Part shown: positions 49,378 to 58,579 of the stretch, piece by piece
How the letters are laid out: the number at the start of each line of letters is the position of its first letter
Position numbering within the stretch: the first letter of the stretch is position 1
Assembly (NCBI GenBank): GCA_046153355.1
Contig: JBJXEY010000388.1
Span: 1-64,000 of the forward strand
Direction: 5' to 3'
Source: 2-02-FULL-62-17 sp046153355
GTDB taxonomy: Bacteria > Pseudomonadota > Gammaproteobacteria > Burkholderiales > SG8-39
DNA: 64,000 nt
The notes under the pieces: model-generated
The model's input: the letters and a program-made list of their open reading frames with translations, nothing else
What the model was told of the DNA's origin: nothing
Databases searched by the model: none
Translations under genes and position numbers: made by a program

Positions 49378-50997
49378 TTAAGGCTTTCTGCTGTGACCGC
49401 GCGGCATCAAGGCCTGCCAGGGCGGCATCGCGCCTACCGGCACTTCAATCAAAGCCGGCGAATTTGCGGCAATTGCCTGCGTCAGGTGTTGCGTCAATTG
49501 CGCTGGGGAACCCGCGCGCAAACCCAATATACCAAAGGACTTCGCCAAGCCCATGAAATCCGGATTGGTCAGGTCGCTGCCGTGATAGCGCCCATCAAAG
49601 GTCAACTTTTGCGTGCGCCGCACATTGCCGTAACCGCTGTCGTTGAACACGATGGCGATGCTGTTGATGCCATGCTGCGCCGCCGTGGCCATCTCCGGCA
49701 TGGTGAACATGAATCCGCCATCCCCGCAGATCGCCACTACCGGACGATCCGGATGCGCCACCTTCACACCGAGCGAAGTGGCATAGCCATAACCCAGCGA
49801 ATCCTGGAACCCCGGATAAATAATGCCGCGTGGATGGTAAGCGGGGAAACCGTTCCAACCGTAAAAGCCGATTTGCGTGATATCGGCAACGACGATGCCT
49901 TCATCGGGTAGGCCCGCGCGAATCGCATCCGACCAGGATTTTTGCGGTTCCAGCACCGAAATCTTTTTTAACGCCGCGGCTTTGACCGCCTCCAGTTCCA
50001 CTTGGCGCGAGGCACGCGATTGCTCGGGAAGCGCCGCTTTGATTGCCGCGAGTGCGCCGGCAGCGCTTGCAACGATGACCAAATCGGTGCGCGCCGGCTT
50101 TTCAATCTGCATGGCGTCGATGTCGATGCGTATGGTTTTCATCCGCTCATCCGCACCCCAGGCGTGCCCTTCCATGTAACGCGTCCCCACCGCCAATACC
50201 GCATCCACTTCGGGCCATAACAAATTGCCGCCGATAACCGTCTGCGCAAGATAGTGACGGTCAGAAACCGTGCCGCGTGCGTGGCGCGTCATCATGATGG
50301 GCGCCTCCAGCGCCTCTGCCAGCGCGAGCAATTCTTTTTCCGCACCGAACGCACCACCGCCAGCAATGATCAAGGGCTTCTTCGCGCTGGCGAGCCACTG
50401 CGCCGCCTGCTCGATGGATTTCTGGTCCGGGACGGGATCGGGCAGGCGCGCACCGCGAACGCCCAGGGAAACTTCCGCATTTTCTTGCGTAACATCATCC
50501 GGCACTTGAAACAACACCGGGCCACAGCGGCCGCTCAATGCGAGGGTGACCGCCTCGTTGATACCCGATGAAACTTTGGACGCATGATCGGCCAGGATCT
50601 GACCCTTGGTGAGTGGCGCGAATACCGCCGACTGGTCCGAGAGCTCATGCAGAATCCCCAGGCCACGGCCGATATTGCGTCGGGAAATCTGCCCAGTGAG
50701 CGCCAGCACCGGCGTATTGCTCGCCTGCATGGTGCACACCGCGGTGCAGGTGTTGAGTATGCCGGGGCCGGGCACCACCAGGAATGCACCAAGCTTGCCG
50801 GTGGATTCCGCATAGCCATACGCCATATACGCCACGCCTTGCTCATGGCGCGAATTGATCACGCGGATGCTGCTGCGCTCGTGATACAGCGCATCGAAAA
50901 TGTAGTCGAGCTGCACGCCGGGCAAGCCGAACAAAGTATCGACGCCGTTGTGCTTCAAGGACTGCACAAAGGCCTGTGCGCCGGTCATAACTGCCAT
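49378..50997 (-). CDS. Thiamine-diphosphate enzyme (acetolactate synthase/benzoylformate decarboxylase family)
   Basis: 539 residues in the usual three-domain layout. Glu in NSRHEQGVAYMAYGYA activates the thiamine ring. GDGGFMFTMPEMATAAQ to FNDSGYGN is the TPP/Mg motif (GDG...N). The middle domain has a degenerate nucleotide fold. Such enzymes ligate or decarboxylate 2-oxo acids: acetolactate synthase, benzoylformate or oxalyl-CoA decarboxylase, or glyoxylate carboligase. No regulatory small subunit is near, which disfavours branched-chain biosynthesis. A 2-oxo acid produced in the aromatic pathway is a possible substrate. Confidence 0.9.
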   Translation of the reverse strand: MAVMTGAQAFVQSLKHNGVDTLFGLPGVQLDYIFDALYHERSSIRVINSRHEQGVAYMAYGYAESTGKLGAFLVVPGPGILNTCTAVCTMQASNTPVLALTGQISRRNIGRGLGILHELSDQSAVFAPLTKGQILADHASKVSSGINEAVTLALSGRCGPVLFQVPDDVTQENAEVSLGVRGARLPDPVPDQKSIEQAAQWLASAKKPLIIAGGGAFGAEKELLALAEALEAPIMMTRHARGTVSDRHYLAQTVIGGNLLWPEVDAVLAVGTRYMEGHAWGADERMKTIRIDIDAMQIEKPARTDLVIVASAAGALAAIKAALPEQSRASRQVELEAVKAAALKKISVLEPQKSWSDAIRAGLPDEGIVVADITQIGFYGWNGFPAYHPRGIIYPGFQDSLGYGYATSLGVKVAHPDRPVVAICGDGGFMFTMPEMATAAQHGINSIAIVFNDSGYGNVRRTQKLTFDGRYHGSDLTNPDFMGLAKSFGILGLRAGSPAQLTQHLTQAIAANSPALIEVPVGAMPPWQALMPRGHSRKP

Positions 50998-51130
50998 AGT
51001 AAAACTCCGAGGGTGGATGAATTGAGGGGCGTGAGTTTAACCGCCCGGCGCGGCGCGAGTTCAATCGCGATAATGTTTAGAACCAAATGCCGGTATCGCG
51101 AAAACGATTCGATCCTGCCGCCAGCGGCGG

Positions 51131-52117
51131 CTATTGATCGATCTTGACGCCGGACTTCACCACCAGCTCTTGCCCGCGAACCCTGTCCTGCGCGAGAAAT
51201 ACTTTGAAGTCTTCGATCGAATTGCCGATGGGCTCGAAGCCGCCACGCTTTAAGAACCTTTCGTGAAACCCGGGGGAATGAATCACCCGCGCTAGTTCGG
51301 CGTTGATTCTCTGCACCAACGCCCGCGGTGTTCCAGCCGGCGCGAACACCCCATAGAAGAGCTTGGTGTCGAATTTCGGCAGACCGACATCATCGAAGTT
51401 GGGAGTATCCGGAAGATTGGGATTGCGCGAGCTGCCGGGAATCAAAATGGCCTTAGCCTGCCCGGTTTTGATGCGTTCGATGATATCCGGTGCGGCGACA
51501 AGATAAGTCAGATGCACGTCGCCGCGCTCAAAGGCAAGCATCGCCGGCGCAGAACCCGCGAATGGGATGTGGGTCATGCTTGCCCCGGTTTTGTCTTTGA
51601 TCCATTCAAGCAAAAGGTGCGAGTCGCCCCCAATTCCGAGGGAGGCATAATTGAGTTTTGCTGGATTCTGCTTGGAATACTCCACCAGCTCCTTGAAGGA
51701 ATTCGCTGGCACATTGCGATTCATGATGAGCACGCCCTGCGCATAGACCGCGTTGGTGACCGGCTCGAAATCCTTTTCCGGGTCGTAGGAGAGTTTGTTA
51801 TACAAAAACTGATTCAAGGACACCGAAGCGGAATTTAGCAGGCACAGGGTATAACCTTCGCGGTCGCCGCCTTTGCACGCGGTGGCGGCGATCACGGTAT
51901 TCGCGCCGGGCTTGTGATCGAGCACGAAGCCCTGCCCGGTTTGCTCGCGGAATCCCTCGCCCAACGCGCGCGCCAGAATATCCACCGGGCCTCCTGGGGG
52001 AAACGGCACGATCATGCGTACCGGCTTTCTAGGATAGTCCTGCGCCAATGCAAGGTTTGCCAACGTGCCCAGAAAAATCACTCCTACCATCGACATCCAG
52101 ATTGCTCGCGATTTCAT
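51131..52117 (-). CDS. Bug/TctC-family periplasmic substrate-binding protein 13
   Basis: 328 residues from ATG 52117 (MKSRAIWMSM), which is 7 nt from AAGGAG; an ATG 6 nt earlier is too close to that site. Signal cleavage near LALA-QDYPRKP. Loop 1 is the canonical PFPPGGPVDILAR, and loop 2 DHKPGANTVIAA has Lys where most have Arg. It has the internal cysteine pair region ATACKGGDREGYTLCLLN, unusual among these copies. Its RBS overlaps the end of the 2OG-oxygenase gene, so expression is linked to it. Confidence 0.92.
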   Translation of the reverse strand: MKSRAIWMSMVGVIFLGTLANLALAQDYPRKPVRMIVPFPPGGPVDILARALGEGFREQTGQGFVLDHKPGANTVIAATACKGGDREGYTLCLLNSASVSLNQFLYNKLSYDPEKDFEPVTNAVYAQGVLIMNRNVPANSFKELVEYSKQNPAKLNYASLGIGGDSHLLLEWIKDKTGASMTHIPFAGSAPAMLAFERGDVHLTYLVAAPDIIERIKTGQAKAILIPGSSRNPNLPDTPNFDDVGLPKFDTKLFYGVFAPAGTPRALVQRINAELARVIHSPGFHERFLKRGGFEPIGNSIEDFKVFLAQDRVRGQELVVKSGVKIDQ

Positions 52118-52131
52118 GTCCATGCTCCTTT

Positions 52132-53223
52132 TTAGCTGCCCGCAAGCCGTTCGGCGGTGCGTTCCGATATGCCCGGCCTCCCGGTAAGATTCATTTGTTC
52201 GACCATACGACGCATATGCTGTTCGGCGCGCAGCGGCGGATAACGCTCGGGGTTCCCGGCGGTCTTGCAGGTATGCAGGCATTCAATCATTTCCATGCCG
52301 TTCGGATGGAAGAAAAATGCCAACGAAATTCTCGGCTGATCGGTCAAATTGATGGCCCGGTGCAGGCTCGAGGTGAACACATCGTTGGTCCACATGGCGA
52401 ACATATCCGCGATATTGACCACCAGACTTCCCTCCAAGGGTGGCACCTCGATCCACTGCCCGGCCGCATTGCGCACTTGCAGGCCGCCCAACGCGTCCTG
52501 CGTCAACAAGGTGAACGCCCCGTAATCGGTATGCGGCGAGAACCCCCATTTATTGCGCGCGCGCGCCTCGGGGGAGAGCGGTGAATAAAAATTGAAAAAT
52601 AGCGAACATCCGGGATAGCGAAACGCCCGATCGAAATAGGTTTCGGGCAACTCAAGGCTCATTGCGAAGGCTTGAACCAGTTGCTGGCCGATTTCGACGC
52701 GCTTTTGCAAATGCGATTTCATCAAAGCTTCGAATCCCGGCAACACGGTATCGTCGGGCCATTGCGAGTTGCCGGCGCTGTAACGGCCTTGCAAGGGTTC
52801 ACCCGCAAAAATCTCACGGCCCATGCCAAAGCGCTCCTTGGCGTCTGCCGCATCGAGCGCGGCCGCGTCCGGATTGACCCCGCCGGTACGGATGTATCCC
52901 TGCCTCACGGAGGAGTTGTCGGTGCGGGTTTTCATCTTTTCATCGAGTGGCAGCGCGAAAAACTTCAAACCCATGCCATGCACCAGGTCAATTTCGCTCT
53001 GGCTCAATCCGTGGCCCAGCAAATAAAAAAATCCAATGTCGATGCAGGCTTGACGTATTTGCTCGGCCACCGCTAGGCGCTGCCGCGGGGTTCCCTTCAC
53101 GAACTGGGCGAGGTCAACGACAGGCAGGGTCGACAGCGCCGCGCGCTCGACGCCTGCGCCTTGGTAGCGCATGTCAAATGCCGCGTAATCCTGTAGATCC
53201 TGGCTATCGAGCGGTCGGACCAT
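52132..53223 (-). CDS. Isopenicillin-N-synthase-like 2-oxoglutarate/Fe(II) oxygenase
   Basis: About 363 residues from ATG 53223 (MVRPLDSQ), with AGGGGGA upstream; ATG 53259 is an alternative. An N-terminal DIOX_N domain (VVDLAQFVKGTPRQRLAVAEQI) precedes the double-stranded beta helix. The iron ligands are visible as His and Asp in FSPHTDYGAFTLL and His in SSLHRAINL. The Arg-x-Ser for 2-oxoglutarate is in QPRISLAFFFHP. Relatives include ethylene-forming and gibberellin-type oxidases and bacterial hydroxylases. The substrate is unknown. It sits between the CDC48 and Bug genes. Confidence 0.88.
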   Translation of the reverse strand: MVRPLDSQDLQDYAAFDMRYQGAGVERAALSTLPVVDLAQFVKGTPRQRLAVAEQIRQACIDIGFFYLLGHGLSQSEIDLVHGMGLKFFALPLDEKMKTRTDNSSVRQGYIRTGGVNPDAAALDAADAKERFGMGREIFAGEPLQGRYSAGNSQWPDDTVLPGFEALMKSHLQKRVEIGQQLVQAFAMSLELPETYFDRAFRYPGCSLFFNFYSPLSPEARARNKWGFSPHTDYGAFTLLTQDALGGLQVRNAAGQWIEVPPLEGSLVVNIADMFAMWTNDVFTSSLHRAINLTDQPRISLAFFFHPNGMEMIECLHTCKTAGNPERYPPLRAEQHMRRMVEQMNLTGRPGISERTAERLAGS

Positions 53224-53319
53224 CCCAATATCCCCCTGAAACTGAAAAATACTTGCCATTTTTCGCACAACACGACAACGGAAACGCCGCGCCACGGTTA
53301 AATCGGGTAACTCGACCTC

Positions 53320-55455
53320 TCACCCGGATTTTAATTCGCGAAGCTGCATGATGACTTTCTCGAAGTGCGTCCAGGCAAGCGCCTGCCCCTCGCTAAATGC
53401 AACCAATTTGGACTCTTCGCACACCCCTTTGATGTCAGCGCCCGAAAAACCCTCGCTGCCCGCGGCTAGGCGCACAGCGAGTTCCGCGCGAACGGGTTCG
53501 GCCAAGATCGCACCCTGGAGAAACAAGCGCGCGATCTCGCCGCGCTCAGCCTCATCAGGCATGGGAACATAAATTCGCGTGCCCAATCTGCCAGGGCGCA
53601 GCACCGCGCCATCCACCAGATCGATGCGATTGGTGGCGCCGATGACCAGAATATTCGCCACCGCCTTGATGCCATCCAATTCCGAGAGAATCTGATTGAC
53701 CACGCGCTCAGTAGTACGCGAGCCCGAATCTATGCCGCGCTTGGGGGCGATGGCATCGAGTTGATCGAAAAAAATAATACACGGCGACAACTGTCGCGCC
53801 ACGCGGAAGATGTGGCGAATCGCGGCTTCCGACTCGCCCAGCCATTTGCCGAAAATTTCGGGGCCATCCACGGCGAGAAAGTTCACGCCCGCTTCATTGG
53901 CAATGGCCTTCGCGATCATGGTTTTGCCGGTACCCGATGGCCCATGTAGCAAAACACCACGCGGCGGCGTAATGCCAGCTTTCTCCAATTCGCCAGGGTT
54001 CGTCAGCGAGCGAACAATCAACACCTGCAGTTCGCGCTTAATACGTTCGAGGCCGCCGATTTCGCTCCATTTCACATCCGGTATGGCGATAAACGATTCG
54101 CGAATCGCCGAGGGGCGAATGGTGGATAAGGCACCGTTGAAATCCTCGATCTCCACGGTAATGAATTCGGATTTGATATTGAAGGCATCCAAATGGTTCT
54201 CAAGCATCGAGGTGCTGCGGCGCAAGGCATTTAAACCCGCCTCTCGGCATAACTCCATGATGTCGGCGCCGACAAAACCATGCGTGGCGGCGGCGATTTG
54301 CGGCAGGTAATCGGCGGCGTCATTCGCCAGCGGCATGTCGCGCGTGTGGATGCGAAGGATTTCTAGGCGCCCGTCGACTGAGGGCGAATCGATAAACACT
54401 TCGCGATCGAAGCGCCCCGGCCGGCGCATGGCGGTATCCAGGGCGTCGATGCGGTTGGTGGTGCCGATGATCACCACGCCCTCCACCTTGGTGAGGCCAT
54501 CCATTAAGGAAAGTAATTGCGTCACCGAGCGCACGTCGCTTTGCGAACCGACGTGTTCTCGGTTGGGAGCGATGGCATCCAGCTCATCGATAAAAATGAT
54601 CGACGGGGCGTGATGCGCCGCTTCGTTGAAAATTTTTCGCAGGTTGGCCTCGGTCTCGCCCTGCATGGTGCCCACCAACGCGGGGCCGTTGATATAGAAA
54701 AAATTCGCGTCGATCTCGTTGGCAATCGCCTTGGTGAGATGCGTCTTGCCGCTGCCCGGCGGCCCGTAGAGAACGATACCTTTGGGCGCTTGAATACCCA
54801 GTTGGCGGTACACATGCGGGCATTGCAGTGGCAACTGAATCAGCTCGCGGATGAGTTTGATCTCCGGCCCGACGCCGCCGACATCCTCGAATGTGATATC
54901 GAAAACGCCGTGGTCGTGGCCTTCCTCGGGCAATTCAATCTCAATTTTGGTATCGGCGGTGATAATTCCTGGGCCACCGGGCAGCCTCACTACCCGATAA
55001 ATGGTGCCCGCTCTGGAGTGATGAAAGGTGGAAAACAGGATCGACCCCTGCATCACCGGCGTGGCGTTCTCGACGAAATTTTCCTTCAAGTGCTGCAACA
55101 GATGATGCGCCTCGGAAACATCGATGGGTGCGGTGAGCACCACGCGCTCAGCCGGCCCGAGATCGACCTTCTGCACGCGCACTTCCTCCGACAATTTGCA
55201 TTTGATCGATTGGCGCAACAAACGATCCAGACGTATCGACTTCCCACCCTTGTCCGCCTCGATAGGCGGCCCGACCCGGCCCAGGGTCTCGCGCCCCATG
55301 GGCGATTCGATCGACACCACATCGCCCTCGGCGATATCGGCTGATGCCATGAGTTCGGGGTCGAGGTTCACCATGCACTGCGAGGAGGTGGTGAGCTCCG
55401 ACTGAACACGATTGACGCGCGCGCGTACGTACTTCAATGCCTTAGGCTCATTCAT
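53320..55455 (-). CDS. CDC48/VAT-like AAA+ ATPase with substituted D2 Walker B
   Basis: 711 residues. Residues 1-180 form the CDC48 N-domain (double-psi barrel plus second half). The D1 domain has Walker A GPPGSGKT (231-238) and Walker B IIFIDE (286-291); D2 has GPSGTGKT (505-512) but IIFFDQ (560-565), Gln replacing the catalytic Glu. Known CDC48/p97 proteins unfold proteins as hexamers by threading; the change should trap ATP in D2, leaving D1 to hydrolyse. The gene is rare in proteobacteria. It is 9 nt downstream of the first cupin gene, and no adaptor or peptidase gene is near, so its substrate could be a cupin. Confidence 0.92.
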   Translation of the reverse strand: MNEPKALKYVRARVNRVQSELTTSSQCMVNLDPELMASADIAEGDVVSIESPMGRETLGRVGPPIEADKGGKSIRLDRLLRQSIKCKLSEEVRVQKVDLGPAERVVLTAPIDVSEAHHLLQHLKENFVENATPVMQGSILFSTFHHSRAGTIYRVVRLPGGPGIITADTKIEIELPEEGHDHGVFDITFEDVGGVGPEIKLIRELIQLPLQCPHVYRQLGIQAPKGIVLYGPPGSGKTHLTKAIANEIDANFFYINGPALVGTMQGETEANLRKIFNEAAHHAPSIIFIDELDAIAPNREHVGSQSDVRSVTQLLSLMDGLTKVEGVVIIGTTNRIDALDTAMRRPGRFDREVFIDSPSVDGRLEILRIHTRDMPLANDAADYLPQIAAATHGFVGADIMELCREAGLNALRRSTSMLENHLDAFNIKSEFITVEIEDFNGALSTIRPSAIRESFIAIPDVKWSEIGGLERIKRELQVLIVRSLTNPGELEKAGITPPRGVLLHGPSGTGKTMIAKAIANEAGVNFLAVDGPEIFGKWLGESEAAIRHIFRVARQLSPCIIFFDQLDAIAPKRGIDSGSRTTERVVNQILSELDGIKAVANILVIGATNRIDLVDGAVLRPGRLGTRIYVPMPDEAERGEIARLFLQGAILAEPVRAELAVRLAAGSEGFSGADIKGVCEESKLVAFSEGQALAWTHFEKVIMQLRELKSG

Positions 55456-55464
55456 GCACCAGTC

Positions 55465-55971
55465 CTACTTCTTTTTGAAGTCCGGCGAGTCTTCGATTTC
55501 CTCGTAGCTCGAGCCTTTGTCCAGGCCCAGCGCCTCGGTGAAATTGGGCTCGATGGCGGCGATTTGCGCCTCCTCGTCGTCGCTGTCGTTAAAGTGCTGG
55601 TAGGTCACGCCGTCTTTTCGCAGCGGCAGTTGAATCAACTCGCCCGCGACCCAGGAGTAGCGCACGCCATCGAGAATGGTGTGTCCCTTGCCTTTCCAGA
55701 AATAAAAAATCTTGCCCCCCGGATGGTGCTGCCTGCCGCTTTTGCTGCCTGGGGGAATGTGCTGCACGTAAAAAATCTTGGTATTCATCGATACATCGGT
55801 CAGATTCGGATGCATGTACCACTGCATCAATCCGTGGCGATTGCTCTCCACCGGAATGTCATTGCCGCGAAGGATGAATATTCCTTTTCTGCGCTCGCGT
55901 TGCTTATCCCTTAACTCCATCAATTCGTCGAATAGGTTTCGCTTGGCGAGTTGTTCTTTACGTTCACTCAT
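55465..55971 (-). CDS. Single-domain cupin protein A
   Basis: 168 residues. A charged helical N-terminus (ERKEQLAKRNLFDELMELRDKQRERRKG) precedes a cupin barrel. His82-His83 in SGRQHHPGG are the first metal ligands, and His126 in TYQHFN the last; the Glu of cupin motif 1 is absent (KIFYFWKGKG). The dense set GHTILDGVRYSWVAGELIQLPL is shared with cupin B. Known relatives include gentisate and hydroxyanthranilate dioxygenases, but single domains of this size are often of unknown function. It ends 9 nt before the CDC48 gene. The acidic C-tail could be a recognition tag. Confidence 0.8.
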   Translation of the reverse strand: MSERKEQLAKRNLFDELMELRDKQRERRKGIFILRGNDIPVESNRHGLMQWYMHPNLTDVSMNTKIFYVQHIPPGSKSGRQHHPGGKIFYFWKGKGHTILDGVRYSWVAGELIQLPLRKDGVTYQHFNDSDDEEAQIAAIEPNFTEALGLDKGSSYEEIEDSPDFKKK

Positions 55972-56025
55972 TTCATTCTCCCTGCATCGGCTTGAGCATA
56001 AATCGGTTGGTGTGTTTGATTTGCG

Positions 56026-56550
56026 TTACAACTGGTCGCCAAATTTTTTCTGGTAATCCAGAAGCACTTCCAACTGCACCAGTTCGCTCGAGGACTCCTG
56101 CCACTGCGGCAAGTAGATAAACGCGATCCAGCGCGTCACCACGCCCTCGTTGTTGAAGTGCTGATGCTCGACACCGCCCGGCTTGATGGGCAGAAGTATC
56201 AGATCTCCCGCGCTCCACTCGTAGCGCTCTCCATCGCAAATCGTCCAACCCGAACCCTCCAGCACGAAGATCACCAAGCCGCCCTGGTGACGGTGCTTGC
56301 CGCTTTGCTTCTTGATATTGGAGATGAATACGCGCCAATCCTGCAACACCGTGGGAAAGGATTCGGTGGCAAGAAAATACTCCGCGTGCGACTGGCGTGA
56401 CATCTGCACGACGACGTCCGATTTCTTGATGTGAATCTTGCCCGCCTGCTGCCGATCGTGAAAATCAGCTAGTTTCTTTAAAAACTGCTCGTACAGCGCT
56501 CCGGGCAAGGGCCCGCGCTCGCGGGTTTTGGTTCTTTCCATTTCAGCCAT
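56026..56550 (-). CDS. Single-domain cupin protein B
   Basis: 174 residues, a paralogue of cupin A with the same plan: helical N-terminus (about 1-40), then the barrel with His86 and His88 (GKHRHQGG) and a second motif VEHQHFN (His129, His131). Both share the DG-x-RY-x-W-x-x-G-x-L-x-x-LP pattern, so they arose by tandem duplication and may form a heteromer. It ends 54 nt before cupin A. A second in-frame Met (MERTK, residue 4) is an alternative start. No characterised pair of this type is known to me, so the reaction, if any, is open. Confidence 0.8.
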   Translation of the reverse strand: MAEMERTKTRERGPLPGALYEQFLKKLADFHDRQQAGKIHIKKSDVVVQMSRQSHAEYFLATESFPTVLQDWRVFISNIKKQSGKHRHQGGLVIFVLEGSGWTICDGERYEWSAGDLILLPIKPGGVEHQHFNNEGVVTRWIAFIYLPQWQESSSELVQLEVLLDYQKKFGDQL

Positions 56551-56625
56551 GACTCACCACCTTTCGATTTTTCACCATCGACAATTCGTCGGACATGCCG
56601 CCAACATTTTTGCGCGCAAACAATT

Positions 56626-56637
56626 GGGGTACGTCCC
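56626..56637. repeat. Short repeat GGGGTACGTCCC, left of Bug protein 14
   Basis: The 12-mer, near-palindromic and preceded by AATT, recurs exactly at 57647-57658. The two copies bracket the Bug protein 14 gene about 1 kb apart. This could be a REP-type sequence or the scar of an insertion that brought in the gene. Confidence 0.55.
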
Positions 56638-56645
56638 TGTTTTAT

Positions 56646-57623
56646 TTATTTCTGCAAGCCGACTTTTTGCACGATTTCACTCCAATAGGGAATTTCCGCG
56701 CGGATGCGTTCGCCCAGTTCGTCGGGCGTACTGGCCGCCAGCTCCAGGCTATCTGCCGCCGCGCGATCTCTTGCTGCATTGCTGCGAAGGATGACGGCGA
56801 CTTCCTGATTCAAGCGATCGACAATCGGCCGCGGCGTTTTAGCCGGCAGCACCAGGCCCATCCAAGTGGTGACATTGAAGTTCGGCACGCCGGCTTCCAC
56901 CATGGTGGGCAAGGTGGGGATCGCCGGTGAGCGCTTCGGCCCGGTGTTCGCCAACGCGCGAACCTTGTTGGCGCGGATATTGGGGATGGCCGCGCCGCCG
57001 CCAGAGAACATCAAGTCCACCCTGCCCGCCAACAAATCCACCACAGCGCCACCGGTGCCCTTGTAGGGAACGTGAAGGATATCGACAGCGGTGTTCATCT
57101 TGAATAGTTCACCGGCCAGATGCAGCGTGGTGCCAGTGCCAATCGATGCGTAGGTGAGTTTGCCCGGTTGCGATTTCGCCAGTGCTACCAGATCCTGTAC
57201 CGAATTGACCGGCACGCCGGGATGTGTCACCAGCCACAAAGGAGAAAAAAACAACAACGACACCGGCGCAAAATCGCGGCGCGAGTCGTAAGGAAGATCG
57301 CGGCGCATGGCGTTATTGAGCACCAAGCCCGAAGCGGTGGCGGCGAGCATGGTGTAGCCATCCGGCGTCGCTTTGGCCACGGCTTCCGCGCCGATGGCTT
57401 CGCTCGCGCCAGGACGGTTGATCACCACGATGGATTGCCCCAGGCGTTCGGTGAGCCCTTGCGTCACCACGCGGGCGAAGTTATCCATGAGGGCGCCGGC
57501 ATCAGTGGGCACGATGACTTGTATTGAGCGACTCGGATAGGTTGCGGGGCTTTGCGCCAATGCGGTTTTAAGTAGCAAGGCGCAAAGCAACTGTGGTGCC
57601 AGCATGCGAATAGTGAACTGCAA
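56646..57623 (-). CDS. Bug/TctC-family periplasmic substrate-binding protein 14
   Basis: 325 residues if started at TTG 57623, which has GGAAGGGA upstream; ATG 57605 (MLAPQLL) is the alternative. The signal peptide ends at ALA-QSPATYPSRS. Loop 1 is PTDAGALMDNFAR, with no PGG, and loop 2 NRPGASEAIGAE. A short repeat flanks the gene on both sides. It lies between cupin B and the amidohydrolase on the same strand, and is transcribed with both if they form one operon. Confidence 0.9.
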   Translation of the reverse strand: MQFTIRMLAPQLLCALLLKTALAQSPATYPSRSIQVIVPTDAGALMDNFARVVTQGLTERLGQSIVVINRPGASEAIGAEAVAKATPDGYTMLAATASGLVLNNAMRRDLPYDSRRDFAPVSLLFFSPLWLVTHPGVPVNSVQDLVALAKSQPGKLTYASIGTGTTLHLAGELFKMNTAVDILHVPYKGTGGAVVDLLAGRVDLMFSGGGAAIPNIRANKVRALANTGPKRSPAIPTLPTMVEAGVPNFNVTTWMGLVLPAKTPRPIVDRLNQEVAVILRSNAARDRAAADSLELAASTPDELGERIRAEIPYWSEIVQKVGLQK

Positions 57624-57646
57624 TCGATCATCCCTTCCAATTAAAT

Positions 57647-57658
57647 GGGGTACGTCCC
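57647..57658. repeat. Short repeat GGGGTACGTCCC, right of Bug protein 14
   Basis: Identical to 56626-56637. It lies between the Bug gene start and the end of the amidohydrolase gene, in a 35-nt gap. The surrounding bases (AAAT on the left, CT on the right) are similar but not identical to the first copy. Confidence 0.55.
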
Positions 57659-58507
57659 CTAATTACCGAAGCCGTAAAGCTTTGCCGGATTTTCTACCAG
57701 TATTTTTTCAAGCAATCCCTGATCGGGAACCAGGCGATAAAGCAATTCTAAAAGATCCCCGTCGTTGGGCACCTCAGGCTTGGCGTACAAAAGATGCGGC
57801 CAGTCGCTCGCCCACAGCGCGCGCGAAGGTGCGACGGCAAGCGCCGCTCGTACGTAAGGCGCGACATCACTCCATGGCGGGCCCGTTAGCGAACGTCTGT
57901 CGCCATTGGACAAAAGAATCCACCAGTTATCGCGTGTAAGCATCTCCAATACGAAACGAAACCCGAGTTGATCAAGACCGAGAGCGAAATCCGGCGTGCC
58001 TAAATGATCAATCACCACGGGAATATCCAGCGCACGCAAGGATTGCGCATGCCGCAGCAGATCCTCCGCGCTGCCGCCAAGTTTTACCTGCCACCCAAGC
58101 GGTCGGATGCGCTCAATGCAGCGGTTGACCATGGCCATGTCGGTGGCGCCGGAAAGTTGAAAGCGGATACCACGCACGCCCGCCCGATTCAATCGCGCGA
58201 GTTCATCATCGCTAACCGAATCATCGATCGCCGCCACACCGCGATAATTGGCTTGTCCTACAAGACTATCGGATAGCAATCGATTGTCTGTGCCGTAGAC
58301 CGCGGGCTGCACGATCACCCCGCGAGAAATGCCAAGCGTATCGTGCATACGCCGCAAGTCTGCAAAATTTGCCGCAGGCGGCTCGTAGGTCCGCTGCAAC
58401 TTGGGCGGATATTTCACCGTGTCGCCGAACACGTGAAAATGGCAGTCGCAACTACCCGGTGGCGGCGGGCGGGACGGCAAGCGGGTTTCGCGGATGTGGG
58501 AAAGCAT
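57659..58507 (-). CDS. Amidohydrolase of the 2-pyrone-4,6-dicarboxylate hydrolase (LigI-like) family
   Basis: 282 residues from ATG 58507 (MLSHIRETRL). CDCHFHVFGD at 20-29 carries the metal-site His23 and His25 (HxH). The later VIDHLGTPDF and ASDWPHLLY contain the further His and Asp expected of the TIM-barrel amidohydrolases. LigI hydrolyses 2-pyrone-4,6-dicarboxylate in the protocatechuate 4,5-cleavage pathway; related enzymes cleave other lactones. A role in ring-fission product turnover agrees with its neighbours. It is divergent from the Pht5-like gene, and the two start codons are 73 nt apart. Confidence 0.88.
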   Translation of the reverse strand: MLSHIRETRLPSRPPPPGSCDCHFHVFGDTVKYPPKLQRTYEPPAANFADLRRMHDTLGISRGVIVQPAVYGTDNRLLSDSLVGQANYRGVAAIDDSVSDDELARLNRAGVRGIRFQLSGATDMAMVNRCIERIRPLGWQVKLGGSAEDLLRHAQSLRALDIPVVIDHLGTPDFALGLDQLGFRFVLEMLTRDNWWILLSNGDRRSLTGPPWSDVAPYVRAALAVAPSRALWASDWPHLLYAKPEVPNDGDLLELLYRLVPDQGLLEKILVENPAKLYGFGN

Positions 58508-58579
58508 GCGACGAGTGTAGCATTCGCATTTTGCGACGGTGGAGGTGACGTTCGCAAAATCGACCGTGGAGGAAGCAGC

